Part shown: one piece after another, positions 25,952 to 34,195 of the stretch
Position numbering within the stretch: the first letter of the stretch is position 1
Layout of the letters: each line of letters opens with the position of its first letter
Source of the DNA: an uncultured Lachnospiraceae bacterium
GTDB taxonomy: Bacteria > Bacillota > Clostridia > Lachnospirales > Lachnospiraceae
Direction of reading: 5' to 3'
Assembly (NCBI GenBank): GCA_904395885.1
Contig: CAJFOF010000004.1
Coordinates: 1-64,000 of the forward strand
DNA length: 64,000 nt
Notes under the pieces: model-generated
What the model was told of the DNA's origin: nothing
Database searches by the model: none
Seen by the model: the letters and a program-made list of their open reading frames with translations, nothing else
Position numbers and translations under genes: made by a program

Positions 25952-26713
25952 TTATGATCTTTTCCATTTTGAAACCGGTGCACGTTTGATTGAGCGCACC
26001 ACTAAGCCGTCAGCCGGCACATCTTCGGAAGCCGCAATCGCCGCAGTAATAACCGCCACAAGTTCCAGATCGTCTGCAAGATTCTCCTCTTCCTCTGGCT
26101 CCGCTGCCATCTGGACAGGTGCCGGGGCCTCTTCAGGAGCCTTCTGGGCATTTCTCTTTTCTTCCCATACGTGGATATACTTAAAACAGCCAATCAGGAA
26201 ACTGATAAAGATCAGTACCGCAAATACGGTTCCCATACCCATTACGGTATTCAGGGCAGCCTTTGTAAGTTTCTCCCCTACCGTATAGTCCGGGTTGAAA
26301 GACATAGCCGTATAGCCGCTCTTTGCATCATCGATTTCGATATAACAGCTCATTCCTCTTTTTTCAAAAGTAGCTTCGATATCAGCGCCATATCCGTCAT
26401 CTGTCAGACTCGGCGTAATGGAATCGATGGAAACCAATGCCCCCACATCCTCCTTGACACCCTGCCAGGAGGTAATTCCTGCGCTCAGGGCAGTGTCCTT
26501 GCTCTTCTGGGCACTCTCCAGAGTCAGGGCCAGCTCTTCGTCTGTCATAGCATCCAGCGTACGCAGTGTACTCTCTGCCATCTGCATCACAAAGGTTTGA
26601 TCCTGGGCGCTCATCGTCTCATCGGCGCTGCCTGAGCTGCCGCAGGCTGTCAGGGCAAACAGCGCAAACGTCAGGCAAAACGCCGCCCCTACCCGTCTTA
26701 AAAATTGTCTCAT
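25952..26713 (-). CDS. OadG-type decarboxylase subunit with lipoprotein-like N-terminal domain
   Basis: 253 aa. It begins with a signal ending in the lipobox LTAC (Cys near 24), followed by about 125 external residues (helical QTFVMQMAESTLRTLDAM, then a beta-rich stretch). A single membrane helix (about 163-185, MGMGTVFAVLIFISFLIGCF) precedes a cytoplasmic tail with a helical ELVAVITAAIAASEDV segment, which is the OadG/MmdD signature. Ordinary OadG is only about 80-120 aa. The tail normally holds the alpha subunit and carrier onto the membrane pump. The extracytoplasmic domain is an addition of unknown role. Confidence 0.75.
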   Translation of the reverse strand: MRQFLRRVGAAFCLTFALFALTACGSSGSADETMSAQDQTFVMQMAESTLRTLDAMTDEELALTLESAQKSKDTALSAGITSWQGVKEDVGALVSIDSITPSLTDDGYGADIEATFEKRGMSCYIEIDDAKSGYTAMSFNPDYTVGEKLTKAALNTVMGMGTVFAVLIFISFLIGCFKYIHVWEEKRNAQKAPEEAPAPVQMAAEPEEEENLADDLELVAVITAAIAASEDVPADGLVVRSIKRAPVSKWKRS

Positions 26714-26731
26714 ATACCTGTCACCTCGCCA

Positions 26732-28186
26732 TTAAACCGTTCCGTGCTTCTTACCCGGTCGGTCCTCTCTCTTTGTGAACAACATCTCAAACGCTGCAAT
26801 CACACGTTTTCTGGTATCACAGGCCTCGATGATATCGTCAATGTAGCCTCTCTTAGCGGCAGCCAGGGGGCTGGACTGAAGTTCTCTATAAGCGGCAGCC
26901 TTCTCAGAAATCAGGGCAGTGCTGTCCTCCGAAGCTGCGATTTCGTCTGCATACATAATTTTTGCGGCCGCAGCGGCGTCCATCATTCCGATTGAAGTCT
27001 GAGGCCATGCGTAAACAATATCTGCTCCTATGGATTTGCTGTTCATCGTCAGGTAAGCGCTTCCGTAGGCTTCCCCGATTACCACCGTCACTTTCGGAAC
27101 TGTCGCATTTGCAAAGGCATAAGTCAGACGGCCTGCAGCTTTGGCAATCTTTCTCTCCGTATGCTTGTCAGCCTTAAATCCTGTGGTTTGTGCCAATGTC
27201 AGCACAGGAATGTTGAAAGCATCGCAGAAATTCACAAAATCTGCTGCTTTATCGCATCCTTTGGAAGTCAGTTTTGCCTCGTACTCGCCTTCCTTTTCCC
27301 CATCTGTGCCGTAAAGCTCCGTACGGTTAGCCACACAGCCCACAGTAGTTCCATTGAGGCGGATAAAACCGGTCACCATTTCGGGTGCACTTGCCTTCTT
27401 CACTTCCATAAAGAAATGGTCATCAGAAATGAAGGAAAGAACCATTCCCGCATCTCCTGCATAATTTTCCAGATCCGCACAGATCCGGTTTAAATCGTCG
27501 GTACATTCATCATAAGACATATCATCTTCATTGTTTGCAGGGAGAATAGAGATCAATGTGCGAATCTGTTTTAAAATACTGTCTTCATCCCCTACAAAAT
27601 CAATAAGGCCTGTCTCTTTGCTCTGGAAATCAGCTGCCGCCGTATCGCATTTTGATACGTCGTTTCCGTCCAGCGCGTTGGGAGAATTTACAAATACCTT
27701 TGCCTTATTTTCTTCCATAAAAGTAAAATCAGACAATCCAAGAGATACGGCCATACCGCCGCCGCAGGTGCCAAAAACTGCTGAAATCTGCGGGATTACT
27801 CCGGAAGCCATCGTCTGATCAAGATACAATTTTCCAAATGCATCCAAAGCGTCTGTCGCTTCCTGAAGGCGCAGACCGGCGCAATCGATCAGGCCCACTA
27901 TCGGCGCTCCCATTTTCATCGCCAGAGCGTAAAGGGCTGATATCTTCTTGGCATGCATCTCGCCCATGGATCCGCCCAGTACGGAAGCGTCCTGACTGTA
28001 GACATAGACAAGATTGCCATCGACCGTGCCGTAACCGGTTACCACGCCATCGGCAGGCGTCTCTTTCACAGCCATGTTAAAATCTGTGTTTCTGGCAGTA
28101 ACATACGCACCGATTTCAACAAAACTGTTTTCATCAAGTAAACGGTTGATTCTGCTACTTGCTGAAGTTTGTGCTGAATTACTCAT
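26732..28186 (-). CDS. Acyl-CoA carboxyltransferase subunit (MmdA / transcarboxylase 12S type)
   Basis: About 484 aa crotonase-fold carboxyltransferase of the PccB/MmdA family. The N-terminal half has DGVVTGYGTVDGNLVYVYSQD, GAPIVGLIDCAGLRLQE and GTCGGGMAVSLGLSDF. The C-terminal half has TTGFKADKHTERK, GEAYGSAYLTMNSK and MDAAAAAKIMYADEI. It transfers CO2 between a CoA thioester and biotin. Methylmalonyl-CoA is the likeliest substrate; glutaconyl-CoA enzymes are longer. The frame opens five codons upstream, but GGAGG 8 nt before the ATG at 28184-28186 decides the start. It is the first gene of the operon. Confidence 0.88.
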   Translation of the reverse strand: MSNSAQTSASSRINRLLDENSFVEIGAYVTARNTDFNMAVKETPADGVVTGYGTVDGNLVYVYSQDASVLGGSMGEMHAKKISALYALAMKMGAPIVGLIDCAGLRLQEATDALDAFGKLYLDQTMASGVIPQISAVFGTCGGGMAVSLGLSDFTFMEENKAKVFVNSPNALDGNDVSKCDTAAADFQSKETGLIDFVGDEDSILKQIRTLISILPANNEDDMSYDECTDDLNRICADLENYAGDAGMVLSFISDDHFFMEVKKASAPEMVTGFIRLNGTTVGCVANRTELYGTDGEKEGEYEAKLTSKGCDKAADFVNFCDAFNIPVLTLAQTTGFKADKHTERKIAKAAGRLTYAFANATVPKVTVVIGEAYGSAYLTMNSKSIGADIVYAWPQTSIGMMDAAAAAKIMYADEIAASEDSTALISEKAAAYRELQSSPLAAAKRGYIDDIIEACDTRKRVIAAFEMLFTKREDRPGKKHGTV

Positions 28187-28216
28187 TTTGCTGTCCTCCA
28201 TTTTTCATAATTGATG

Positions 28217-28335
28217 ATGCCGCCGCAGGCGGCATAAGAATTTCTCTGGTGTCCCGTTTGTACATGAGCCGCAGAAAACTAGTTCGTTAAATAACAAACA
28301 GGGAGGCCACTCAATCCAAATCTCTGCCGATTATA
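28217..28335 (-). promoter_or_regulatory. Promoter -10 and structured leader of the decarboxylase operon
   Basis: A minus-strand TATAAT lies at 28330-28335, with only a weak -35 (TTTTGG, 16-bp spacer). The roughly 135-nt leader can pair a TGTTTGT/ACAAACG long-range stem and holds a perfect 8-bp ATGCCGCC/GGCGGCAT hairpin with a 3-nt loop (28217-28235), 31 nt before the start codon. No known riboswitch class is recognised. Confidence 0.4.
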
Positions 28336-28377
28336 ATTCTATACTTCTTTTCCAAAAATATCAAGCTGTTTCGCCAA

Positions 28378-28436
28378 AAAATAGGCATGATATTCAGAAA
28401 GTTTTGTAAACTCTTTCTGAATATCATGCCTATTTT
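28378..28436. terminator. Terminator with 24-bp perfect stem
   Basis: Arms 28378-28401 and 28413-28436 are perfectly complementary around an 11-nt loop. On the minus strand the stem runs into TTTTTTGG, so it terminates the small metal-binding protein gene. The plus-strand exit (TTTTCACG) is weaker. The stem is unusually long for a terminator and could also fold as double-stranded RNA. Confidence 0.85.
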
Positions 28437-28445
28437 CACGAATTC

Positions 28446-28817
28446 CTATGAAGCAGTTTCTATTTTGTATACAGTATAACCAGTATCCCGGACTGCCTGT
28501 TTCAAAACCTGTTCGTCGAGAGGTTCTTTCATCCTGACATCTGCCTGCCCCTTTGCCAGGTCTACGACCGCCCAGACACCGTCCAGACGGTTCAACCCAT
28601 TCTCTACACGGGTCGAACAATTTCCACATACCATCCCGTCTATGCTCAGAATCTTCCTGTAGGGATAATGGCTTTTGTCCCGGTCTTTTACTTTCATTTT
28701 CTTTTCAGAGGGACCTGAAGACGCCCCGCAGCAGCCGCTGCTCAATTTTTTGCAGTAACTTTTAACACCGAATACACCTATTACAACAAGAATCAAAACA
28801 ATCACAAACGTTGACAT
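28446..28817 (-). CDS. Small membrane-anchored heavy-metal-associated (HMA) domain protein
   Basis: 123 aa. An N-terminal membrane helix (about 2-19) is followed by a Cys-rich stretch (CKKLSSGCCG) and an ATX1/CopZ-type ferredoxin-like domain at about 55-120 with the metal motif GMVCGNC. It probably binds copper or another soft metal at the membrane, as a chaperone or sensor-like anchor. No P-type ATPase is adjacent. It has its own promoter and a strong terminator, so it is monocistronic. The N-terminal arrangement also resembles FeoB-associated Cys-rich membrane proteins. Confidence 0.75.
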   Translation of the reverse strand: MSTFVIVLILVVIGVFGVKSYCKKLSSGCCGASSGPSEKKMKVKDRDKSHYPYRKILSIDGMVCGNCSTRVENGLNRLDGVWAVVDLAKGQADVRMKEPLDEQVLKQAVRDTGYTVYKIETAS

Positions 28818-28877
28818 CCTAATCCTCCTCCCTGTACGTTTCAGCTTCTATCCAGTTAGCCTTTTCTAACCAACTAT

Positions 28878-28906
28878 AGTATAATCTCTTTCCATTTTTT
28901 TGTCAA
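28878..28906 (-). promoter_or_regulatory. Promoter of the HMA-protein gene
   Basis: Minus-strand TTGACA (28901-28906), 17-bp spacer, TATACT (28878-28883); start codon about 60 nt downstream. Confidence 0.7.
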
Positions 28907-28938
28907 TGACCTCAGCCCGTCACCATTTGATAAAACTT

Positions 28939-30270
28939 TCACAATAAATATTCCTCTATTATCCGCTCCAGGCACCAGGGCAGTGTGATTTTTTCTACGC
29001 TCTCTGCCGCATTCACCGGAAACCGTTCCAGTATTTTTCCCTCTAAACTGTAGACAACTTCCCCTACCGTCTCCCCTTTCTCCACAGGCGCTGACAGACT
29101 CTGGGGAACTTTGACTGTGATATCTGCCTCCTCATCCTGGGCCATCAGAACATTGAGGCTTTCATCCGGATCCATTTCCAGTGCAACCTGTGCAGGATGA
29201 GACAGATCCTGATCTGCCGGCACCCCTTCCTGAACCGGGACAGGATCAAATTTCTGTTCCCGGTATACGTCCCGGTAAGCGTAGTAATCTCTGCCATATT
29301 CCAAAAGCTTTTTGGCGTCTGCCCATTTCCAGGTTTTGTCCGGGGGCCACCCGCATCCTAAGAGAGCAATCGTAAAAATCCTCCCGTCATCTTCTGCGGC
29401 CGCCACATAAGAATACCCGGCATCTCCGGTAAATCCTGTCTTCCCCGACATCAGCCCAGTATCCATATCCAAAAGCGCATTGTGGTTGACACAGGAAATG
29501 CTCCGCTTTCCCTCTTTATCTGTAAAACTATAGTTTCTCGTCCGTGTAATATCCAGAAATTCTTCTCTCTTTGGTGATTCCAGCACGCAGTAAGCCATGA
29601 TTCTGGCAAGGTCTCTGGCCGTAGTGGAATGGATCTGCTCTTCCCCATTTTCATCGGTCTCCTGGGCATCCAGCCCGTTAGGCGTTATAAAATATGTACT
29701 CTCACAGCCAAGATCCTTTGCCTTTTCATTCATCATCTTTGCAAAACCTTCTACAGAGCCGCCAATGTGCTCTGCAATAGCGACAGCAGAATCATTGTAA
29801 GATTCCAGCATCAAAGCGTACAAAAGGTCCTTCAGAAAGTACTGCTCCCCTTCTTTCATCCCCATTCGGACCTGAGGCTGCGAAGCCGCTTTCTCTGATG
29901 CCGTTACAGTATCCCCCAAAGCGGCGTTTTCCAGCGCCAGAATACACGTCATAATCTTAGTGGTGCTGGCCATCGGGCGCTTTAGGTCTTCGGACTTCCC
30001 ATACAATACTCTCCCGCTCTTTCCATCCATAAGGACCGCTGACTGAGAGTGAAGGCTCAGTGACGGCCGTTCTTCCGTAGCCTCTTTGCTGTCAGCAGGA
30101 GCTTTCTGAACACTTACACGCACTCCTCCCTGCAGCCATGCTTCCTGTATCCTTGGCGGTTCCTGCTGTTCTCCAAAACCAGCAGTTCCGGGCCCGGCCG
30201 CGACTCCCAACAGACAAATCGCTGCAGCCATTCCCAATGTCCACTCCCAACCATGCTTCCCTTTTCTCAT
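28939..30270 (-). CDS. dacF: D-alanyl-D-alanine carboxypeptidase, S11 family
   Basis: 443 aa penicillin-binding protein of the DacF/PBP5 class, which removes the terminal D-Ala from peptidoglycan pentapeptides. An N-terminal signal segment ends near residue 30. The catalytic motifs are STTK (SxxK), SYN in LESYNDS, and SGKTG. A C-terminal PBP5-like beta domain and an amphipathic end suited to membrane attachment follow. The upstream Shine-Dalgarno is poor (GGGGCTGC). It is divergent from the Pol IV gene. The symbol follows Firmicute usage and the paralogue could equally be dacA-like. Confidence 0.9.
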   Translation of the reverse strand: MRKGKHGWEWTLGMAAAICLLGVAAGPGTAGFGEQQEPPRIQEAWLQGGVRVSVQKAPADSKEATEERPSLSLHSQSAVLMDGKSGRVLYGKSEDLKRPMASTTKIMTCILALENAALGDTVTASEKAASQPQVRMGMKEGEQYFLKDLLYALMLESYNDSAVAIAEHIGGSVEGFAKMMNEKAKDLGCESTYFITPNGLDAQETDENGEEQIHSTTARDLARIMAYCVLESPKREEFLDITRTRNYSFTDKEGKRSISCVNHNALLDMDTGLMSGKTGFTGDAGYSYVAAAEDDGRIFTIALLGCGWPPDKTWKWADAKKLLEYGRDYYAYRDVYREQKFDPVPVQEGVPADQDLSHPAQVALEMDPDESLNVLMAQDEEADITVKVPQSLSAPVEKGETVGEVVYSLEGKILERFPVNAAESVEKITLPWCLERIIEEYLL

Positions 30271-30364
30271 ACTGCAGCCCCTGTTTTTTATTACTGTATC
30301 TTATTCCTTTCCCCTCTTGTTTATTCTCACCCTCACCGGCCTGATTTCCGTTGATTTTCAGGCC

Positions 30365-30393
30365 TTTACAAGGAACGTATGTTCTGATATAAT
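30365..30393 (+). promoter_or_regulatory. SOS-controlled promoter of the Pol IV gene
   Basis: TTTACA (30365-30370), 17-bp spacer, TATAAT (30388-30393). The spacer contains GAACGTATGTTC (30373-30384), a perfect match to the Gram-positive LexA/DinR box GAAC-N4-GTTC. LexA bound there would occlude the promoter until DNA damage. Confidence 0.85.
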
Positions 30394-30421
30394 GAAAGCA
30401 CTTAGAAGGGAGGGAATTACC

Positions 30422-31717
30422 ATGGACCGCCAACGGCTGATCTTCCACATAGATGTCAATTCTGCTTTTTTAAGCTGGGAATCTGTGTTTCGGTTAAAAA
30501 ATGATCCCAACTGCCTTGATCTAAGGACTGTGCCGTCCGTTGTCGGAGGCGATGCCAAATCCCGGCACGGAGTCGTTCTGGCCAAATCCACTCCTGCAAA
30601 AAAATATGGTATCTCCACCGGAGAACCCCTGGCATCTGCTTTCCGAAAATGCCCGGATCTGCTGGTGGTTCCGTCCCGTTTTGACTTATATATCCGATAT
30701 TCCCGCGCCATGATGGATCTTCTCTCCGACTATACTCCGGACCATGAGAAATTCAGTATCGACGAAATCTTTCTCGACATGACGGAAACCATCCACCTTT
30801 TCGGCTCTCCCCTAGAGACTGCAGACCGGATCCGAACCCGTATCCGGAATGAACTTGGCTTTACTGTAAATATTGGAATCGCCCCAAACAAACTTTTAGC
30901 AAAAATGGCCTCGGATTTTGAGAAGCCAGACCGGTGCCATACTTTATTCTACGATGAAATTCCCACTAAGCTCTGGCCACTTCCGATCCGCGATCTTTTC
31001 TTTGTAGGCGGCTCTGCCCAGAAAAAGCTGGAACATCTGGGCATCCATACCATTGGCCAGTTAGCTTCCTGTGAGCCGCAGGTACTGAAAGCCCATCTGG
31101 GCGACAAGTACGCGGTCCTGATCCATCAGTACGCCAACGGAATCGACAATGATCCTGTCGGTGAAAAAGATCCCATTAACAAAGGCTACGGCAACAGCCT
31201 GACCCTGTCCAGAGATGTGTCAGATCTGGAGACCGCCGACCAGGTTCTGCTCTCTCTCTGTGAAACAGTAGGGGCCAGGCTCCGGGCTGACAATGTTCTA
31301 TGCAACTGCATCTGTGTGGAGCTGAAGACCTGGGATTTTCGGGTTCATTCTCACCAGATTACTCTATCCGCACCTACGGACTCGACTTCTCTTATCTATA
31401 AAAAGGCCTGTCAGATCCTGAGGGAATTTTGGGATTTGACCCCGGTTCGACTTATTGGGGTCCGAACTTCCAAGATAGCAGGAGATGAATTCACCCAGCT
31501 TAACCTTTTCGATTCTCCGGGAAAGCAAAAACAGCGAGCCTTTGAGCAAACGGTGGATCAGATCCGCAGCAGGTACGGTGTTGACAGCATTAAACGGGCC
31601 AGTTTTCTGTCTGACTCTTCCATTACAGACCATGCGGCCAGCAAACAAAAACACTTGAATAAGGGGAAAACTTATGATTCTGACACGAGTTCTGCATTAC
31701 CAGATAACACAATATGA
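30422..31717 (+). CDS. dinB: DNA polymerase IV, Y-family
   Basis: 431 aa translesion polymerase. The palm motifs are FHIDVNSAFLSW (first metal Asp) and FSIDEIFLDMT (the Asp-Glu pair). Helix-hairpin-helix contacts (HTIGQLAS) and a little-finger domain follow. The open frame extends 35 codons upstream, but that would run through the promoter. The ATG at 30422, with GGGAGGG 8-9 nt upstream, is the start. The C-terminus does not show an obvious beta-clamp peptide. The gene overlaps the next one by 44 bases. Expression should be part of the SOS response given the LexA box. Confidence 0.93.
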   Translation: MDRQRLIFHIDVNSAFLSWESVFRLKNDPNCLDLRTVPSVVGGDAKSRHGVVLAKSTPAKKYGISTGEPLASAFRKCPDLLVVPSRFDLYIRYSRAMMDLLSDYTPDHEKFSIDEIFLDMTETIHLFGSPLETADRIRTRIRNELGFTVNIGIAPNKLLAKMASDFEKPDRCHTLFYDEIPTKLWPLPIRDLFFVGGSAQKKLEHLGIHTIGQLASCEPQVLKAHLGDKYAVLIHQYANGIDNDPVGEKDPINKGYGNSLTLSRDVSDLETADQVLLSLCETVGARLRADNVLCNCICVELKTWDFRVHSHQITLSAPTDSTSLIYKKACQILREFWDLTPVRLIGVRTSKIAGDEFTQLNLFDSPGKQKQRAFEQTVDQIRSRYGVDSIKRASFLSDSSITDHAASKQKHLNKGKTYDSDTSSALPDNTI

Positions 31718-32636
31718 AACCGATTGGACTGTAGAAGAATTTCTTCAAAAGAAAGGATATTCCCGGAATGCTCTGTCCAAGCTGAAACGGGCTGAAGGCG
31801 GGCTTACGGTCAACGGCCGTTCTGCTTTTTCATCCTGCAGAATGAAAACAGGCGATACTCTCACCGTACAGCTCTATGAGCCGGAACCTTCCCCCCAGAT
31901 TTTGCCTGCCCCTATGGATCTGTCCATCCTCTATGAGGATGAAGATCTGATGATTATTGATAAAGCGGCGGGCATCCCGGTACACCCATCCCAAGGCCAC
32001 CGTTATGATTCCCTGGCCAACGGGATTGTCTGGTATTCCCGCAAAAAAGGAACTCCTTTTTCCTTTCGTGCTGTGAATCGGCTGGACAGCGGCACCAGTG
32101 GTCTTCTGATCGTGGCAAAAAATCTGATCAGCAGTTCTATTCTCTCTCAAATGGTCAAAGACCGCTTGATCCGTCGGGAATATCTGGCGCTGGCCACCGG
32201 ACGGCTGCCGGACCGGGGAACAATTATCGCGCCTATAGGGCGGGCTGAAAATTCTATTATGACGCGGCGTGTCGATTTTGACAATGGAGATTACGCCTGC
32301 ACCCATTATGAAAGGCTTTTTTACAATCCGGACATTGACTGCTCTCTGGCGCGAATCCATCTGGATACCGGGCGTACCCACCAGATCCGCGTCCATTTTC
32401 AGTATATCGGCCATCCGCTTCCCGGCGATTTCTTGTATCTTCCGGACTATTCCCTGATTGGCCGGACGGCTCTTCACTCATGGCGCCTTTCCTTCTCCCA
32501 TCCTATCACAAAGGCACCGATGGTTTTTACCGCATCAGTGCCTGAAGATATCAAAAATGCCTGCCCTTTTCCAGATCCTGTTGGCTCGACATCCATTTCT
32601 GTTCCAATTCAGAAACGCAATCCTAATTCCATCTGA
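31674..32636 (+). CDS. RNA pseudouridine synthase, RluA/RluD family
   Basis: 320 aa. A weak S4-like RNA-binding start (EFLQKKGYSRNALSKLKRAEGGLTVNG) precedes the catalytic domain with the motif AVNRLDSGTSGLLIVAK, which holds the catalytic Asp, and the later HQIRVHFQYIGHPLPGD block. It isomerises uridine in rRNA or tRNA; the target position cannot be read from sequence. It starts inside dinB with AAGGGG 7-8 nt upstream, so it is coupled to an SOS-induced transcript, which is unusual for a housekeeping modification enzyme. Its 3' end overlaps rsmF on the other strand by 14 bases. Confidence 0.9.
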   Translation: MILTRVLHYQITQYETDWTVEEFLQKKGYSRNALSKLKRAEGGLTVNGRSAFSSCRMKTGDTLTVQLYEPEPSPQILPAPMDLSILYEDEDLMIIDKAAGIPVHPSQGHRYDSLANGIVWYSRKKGTPFSFRAVNRLDSGTSGLLIVAKNLISSSILSQMVKDRLIRREYLALATGRLPDRGTIIAPIGRAENSIMTRRVDFDNGDYACTHYERLFYNPDIDCSLARIHLDTGRTHQIRVHFQYIGHPLPGDFLYLPDYSLIGRTALHSWRLSFSHPITKAPMVFTASVPEDIKNACPFPDPVGSTSISVPIQKRNPNSI

Positions 32637-34098
32637 GTCCCTTAGGGTAATGGTTTTTCAGGATTCCCCCCGCCAGCTTTGCCCATCCAAGGGAGCACCC
32701 GCCCACTGAAACCAGCACCCATCCCTTTGCCGCTTTCTCTGCAAGGTCTGCTGCCGGGAGGGTACTTCCTTTCAGATATGCCTGGGCTCCTTCTCCGGAA
32801 TCCGGAGAGAGGGAGATCCCCAGCTTTGCATCCTTCGGCTTCAGATAAAGGGCCAACGCGTGGGATGGCTCAAACCTCTGTTTCTTGAATGTTCCCAGAT
32901 GAAGGCCAGGTCTCAGGACTTTTAGCCCGGAAAGGCCCTTTTCCCCTATCGCCGCCCGGAATCCTTCCGGGAGCAGGTAAAGCTGGTCTCCAAACAGTAC
33001 ATAGTCTTCTGCCTGTCTGCCTAGCAGCCCATCTGCCGCTTCTTTTACCAAAGTTTCCTGGCAAAAGATCTGGTAAGTTTTCCACCCATCTTTTTCTATT
33101 TTCTCCGTCTTCTCCCTGACTCTGTTCTTTTTCTGCTGTCCGGCCTCCCCTGGAACTTCTTCCGTCTTGCAGCCTCTTTTTTCCATCACAGCTATAAAAT
33201 GGCCCTCACCCTCTATTTTATGAGGCCAAAGGCGGTACGCTCTCTCCAAATGCTGTTCCGGCTTTGCCTTAGCTCCGGCCCACTGAGGACATCCGGGTGC
33301 AAACCCCTCCCATGCTCCCTCCGGCCGAATCATTTCAAATTCCCAATGACTCTTGAGAAATCCGGCAAGAACCTGTTCATTTTCTTCCGGCGCAAACGTA
33401 CAGGTAGAATAAACCAGACGTCCTCCCGACCTCAACATTCTTGCAGCATTTTCAAGAATCTCTGTCTGCCTCTCAGCGCAGAGATTCACGTGTTCCTGGC
33501 TCCACTGATTTCTGGCTTCCTCGTCTTTTCTGAACATTCCCTCACCAGAACAGGGGGCATCAAGAATGATCTTATCAAAAAATTCCGGAAAGCGGGAAGC
33601 AAGAGCTGCTGAATCTTCGTTGACAACAATCGCATTGCCAATCCCCATTCGCTCTACGTTCTGAGACAAAATCCTGGCGCGTGCCGGATGAATCTCATTG
33701 CTTACCAAAAAGCCTTTCCCCATCATTTTGCCTGCAATATGGGTGGTCTTTCCCCCGGGGGCAGCGCACAGATCCAAAATCCGCTCCCCGCCTGCTGCAT
33801 CTGCCAGTTCTCCCACCGCCATAGCACTGGGTTCCTGGATATAATACATTCCCGCTTCGTGGTATGGGTGCTTCCCGGGTCTCTCTCCGGTATCGTAGTA
33901 ATATCCCTCATCGGTCCAGGGAATCTTTTTCAGATGAAAGCCTTCTTCTTCCAGTTTCTGGACCCCCTCACGGGCCTTCAGTGGGTTTACTCTCAATCCC
34001 TGAACTCTTTTCTCTTCATAGCTGGCCAAAAATGATCCGTATTCTTCCCCCAGAAGAGACTCCATCCTTTTTTTAAATGCCTCCGGCAACTGACACAT
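32623..34098 (-). CDS. rsmF: 16S rRNA m5C methyltransferase, RsmF/RsmB-type
   Basis: About 491 aa SAM-dependent RNA cytosine-C5 methyltransferase of the NOL1/NOP2/Sun family. SAM motif I is ILDLCAAPGGKTTHIA, motif IV is DAPCSGEGMF, and the catalytic-Cys block is LVYSTCTFAPEENE. A C-terminal extension with a PUA-like RNA-binding portion (EDYVLFGDQLYLLP; KRFEPSHALALYL-like) is as in RsmF. The frame opens nine codons upstream, but GGAG before the ATG at 34096-34098 is preferred. It is convergent with the pseudouridine synthase gene. Confidence 0.88.
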   Translation of the reverse strand: MCQLPEAFKKRMESLLGEEYGSFLASYEEKRVQGLRVNPLKAREGVQKLEEEGFHLKKIPWTDEGYYYDTGERPGKHPYHEAGMYYIQEPSAMAVGELADAAGGERILDLCAAPGGKTTHIAGKMMGKGFLVSNEIHPARARILSQNVERMGIGNAIVVNEDSAALASRFPEFFDKIILDAPCSGEGMFRKDEEARNQWSQEHVNLCAERQTEILENAARMLRSGGRLVYSTCTFAPEENEQVLAGFLKSHWEFEMIRPEGAWEGFAPGCPQWAGAKAKPEQHLERAYRLWPHKIEGEGHFIAVMEKRGCKTEEVPGEAGQQKKNRVREKTEKIEKDGWKTYQIFCQETLVKEAADGLLGRQAEDYVLFGDQLYLLPEGFRAAIGEKGLSGLKVLRPGLHLGTFKKQRFEPSHALALYLKPKDAKLGISLSPDSGEGAQAYLKGSTLPAADLAEKAAKGWVLVSVGGCSLGWAKLAGGILKNHYPKGLRWN

Positions 34099-34148
34099 GA
34101 TCTGTCTCCATTCTCTGCAATGCAATGTATAGAACCCGTAACGACAAA

Positions 34149-34176
34149 AGCACCGGAATCATTGGACTCCGATGCT
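34149..34176 (-). terminator. Terminator of the DUF6465-type gene
   Basis: AGCACCGGA (34149-34157) pairs with TCCGATGCT (34168-34176), including one G-U. The minus-strand exit is TTTTGTCGTT. It lies 20 nt past the stop codon. Confidence 0.7.
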
Positions 34177-34195
34177 CCTGTTCCTTTTCCGCTTT

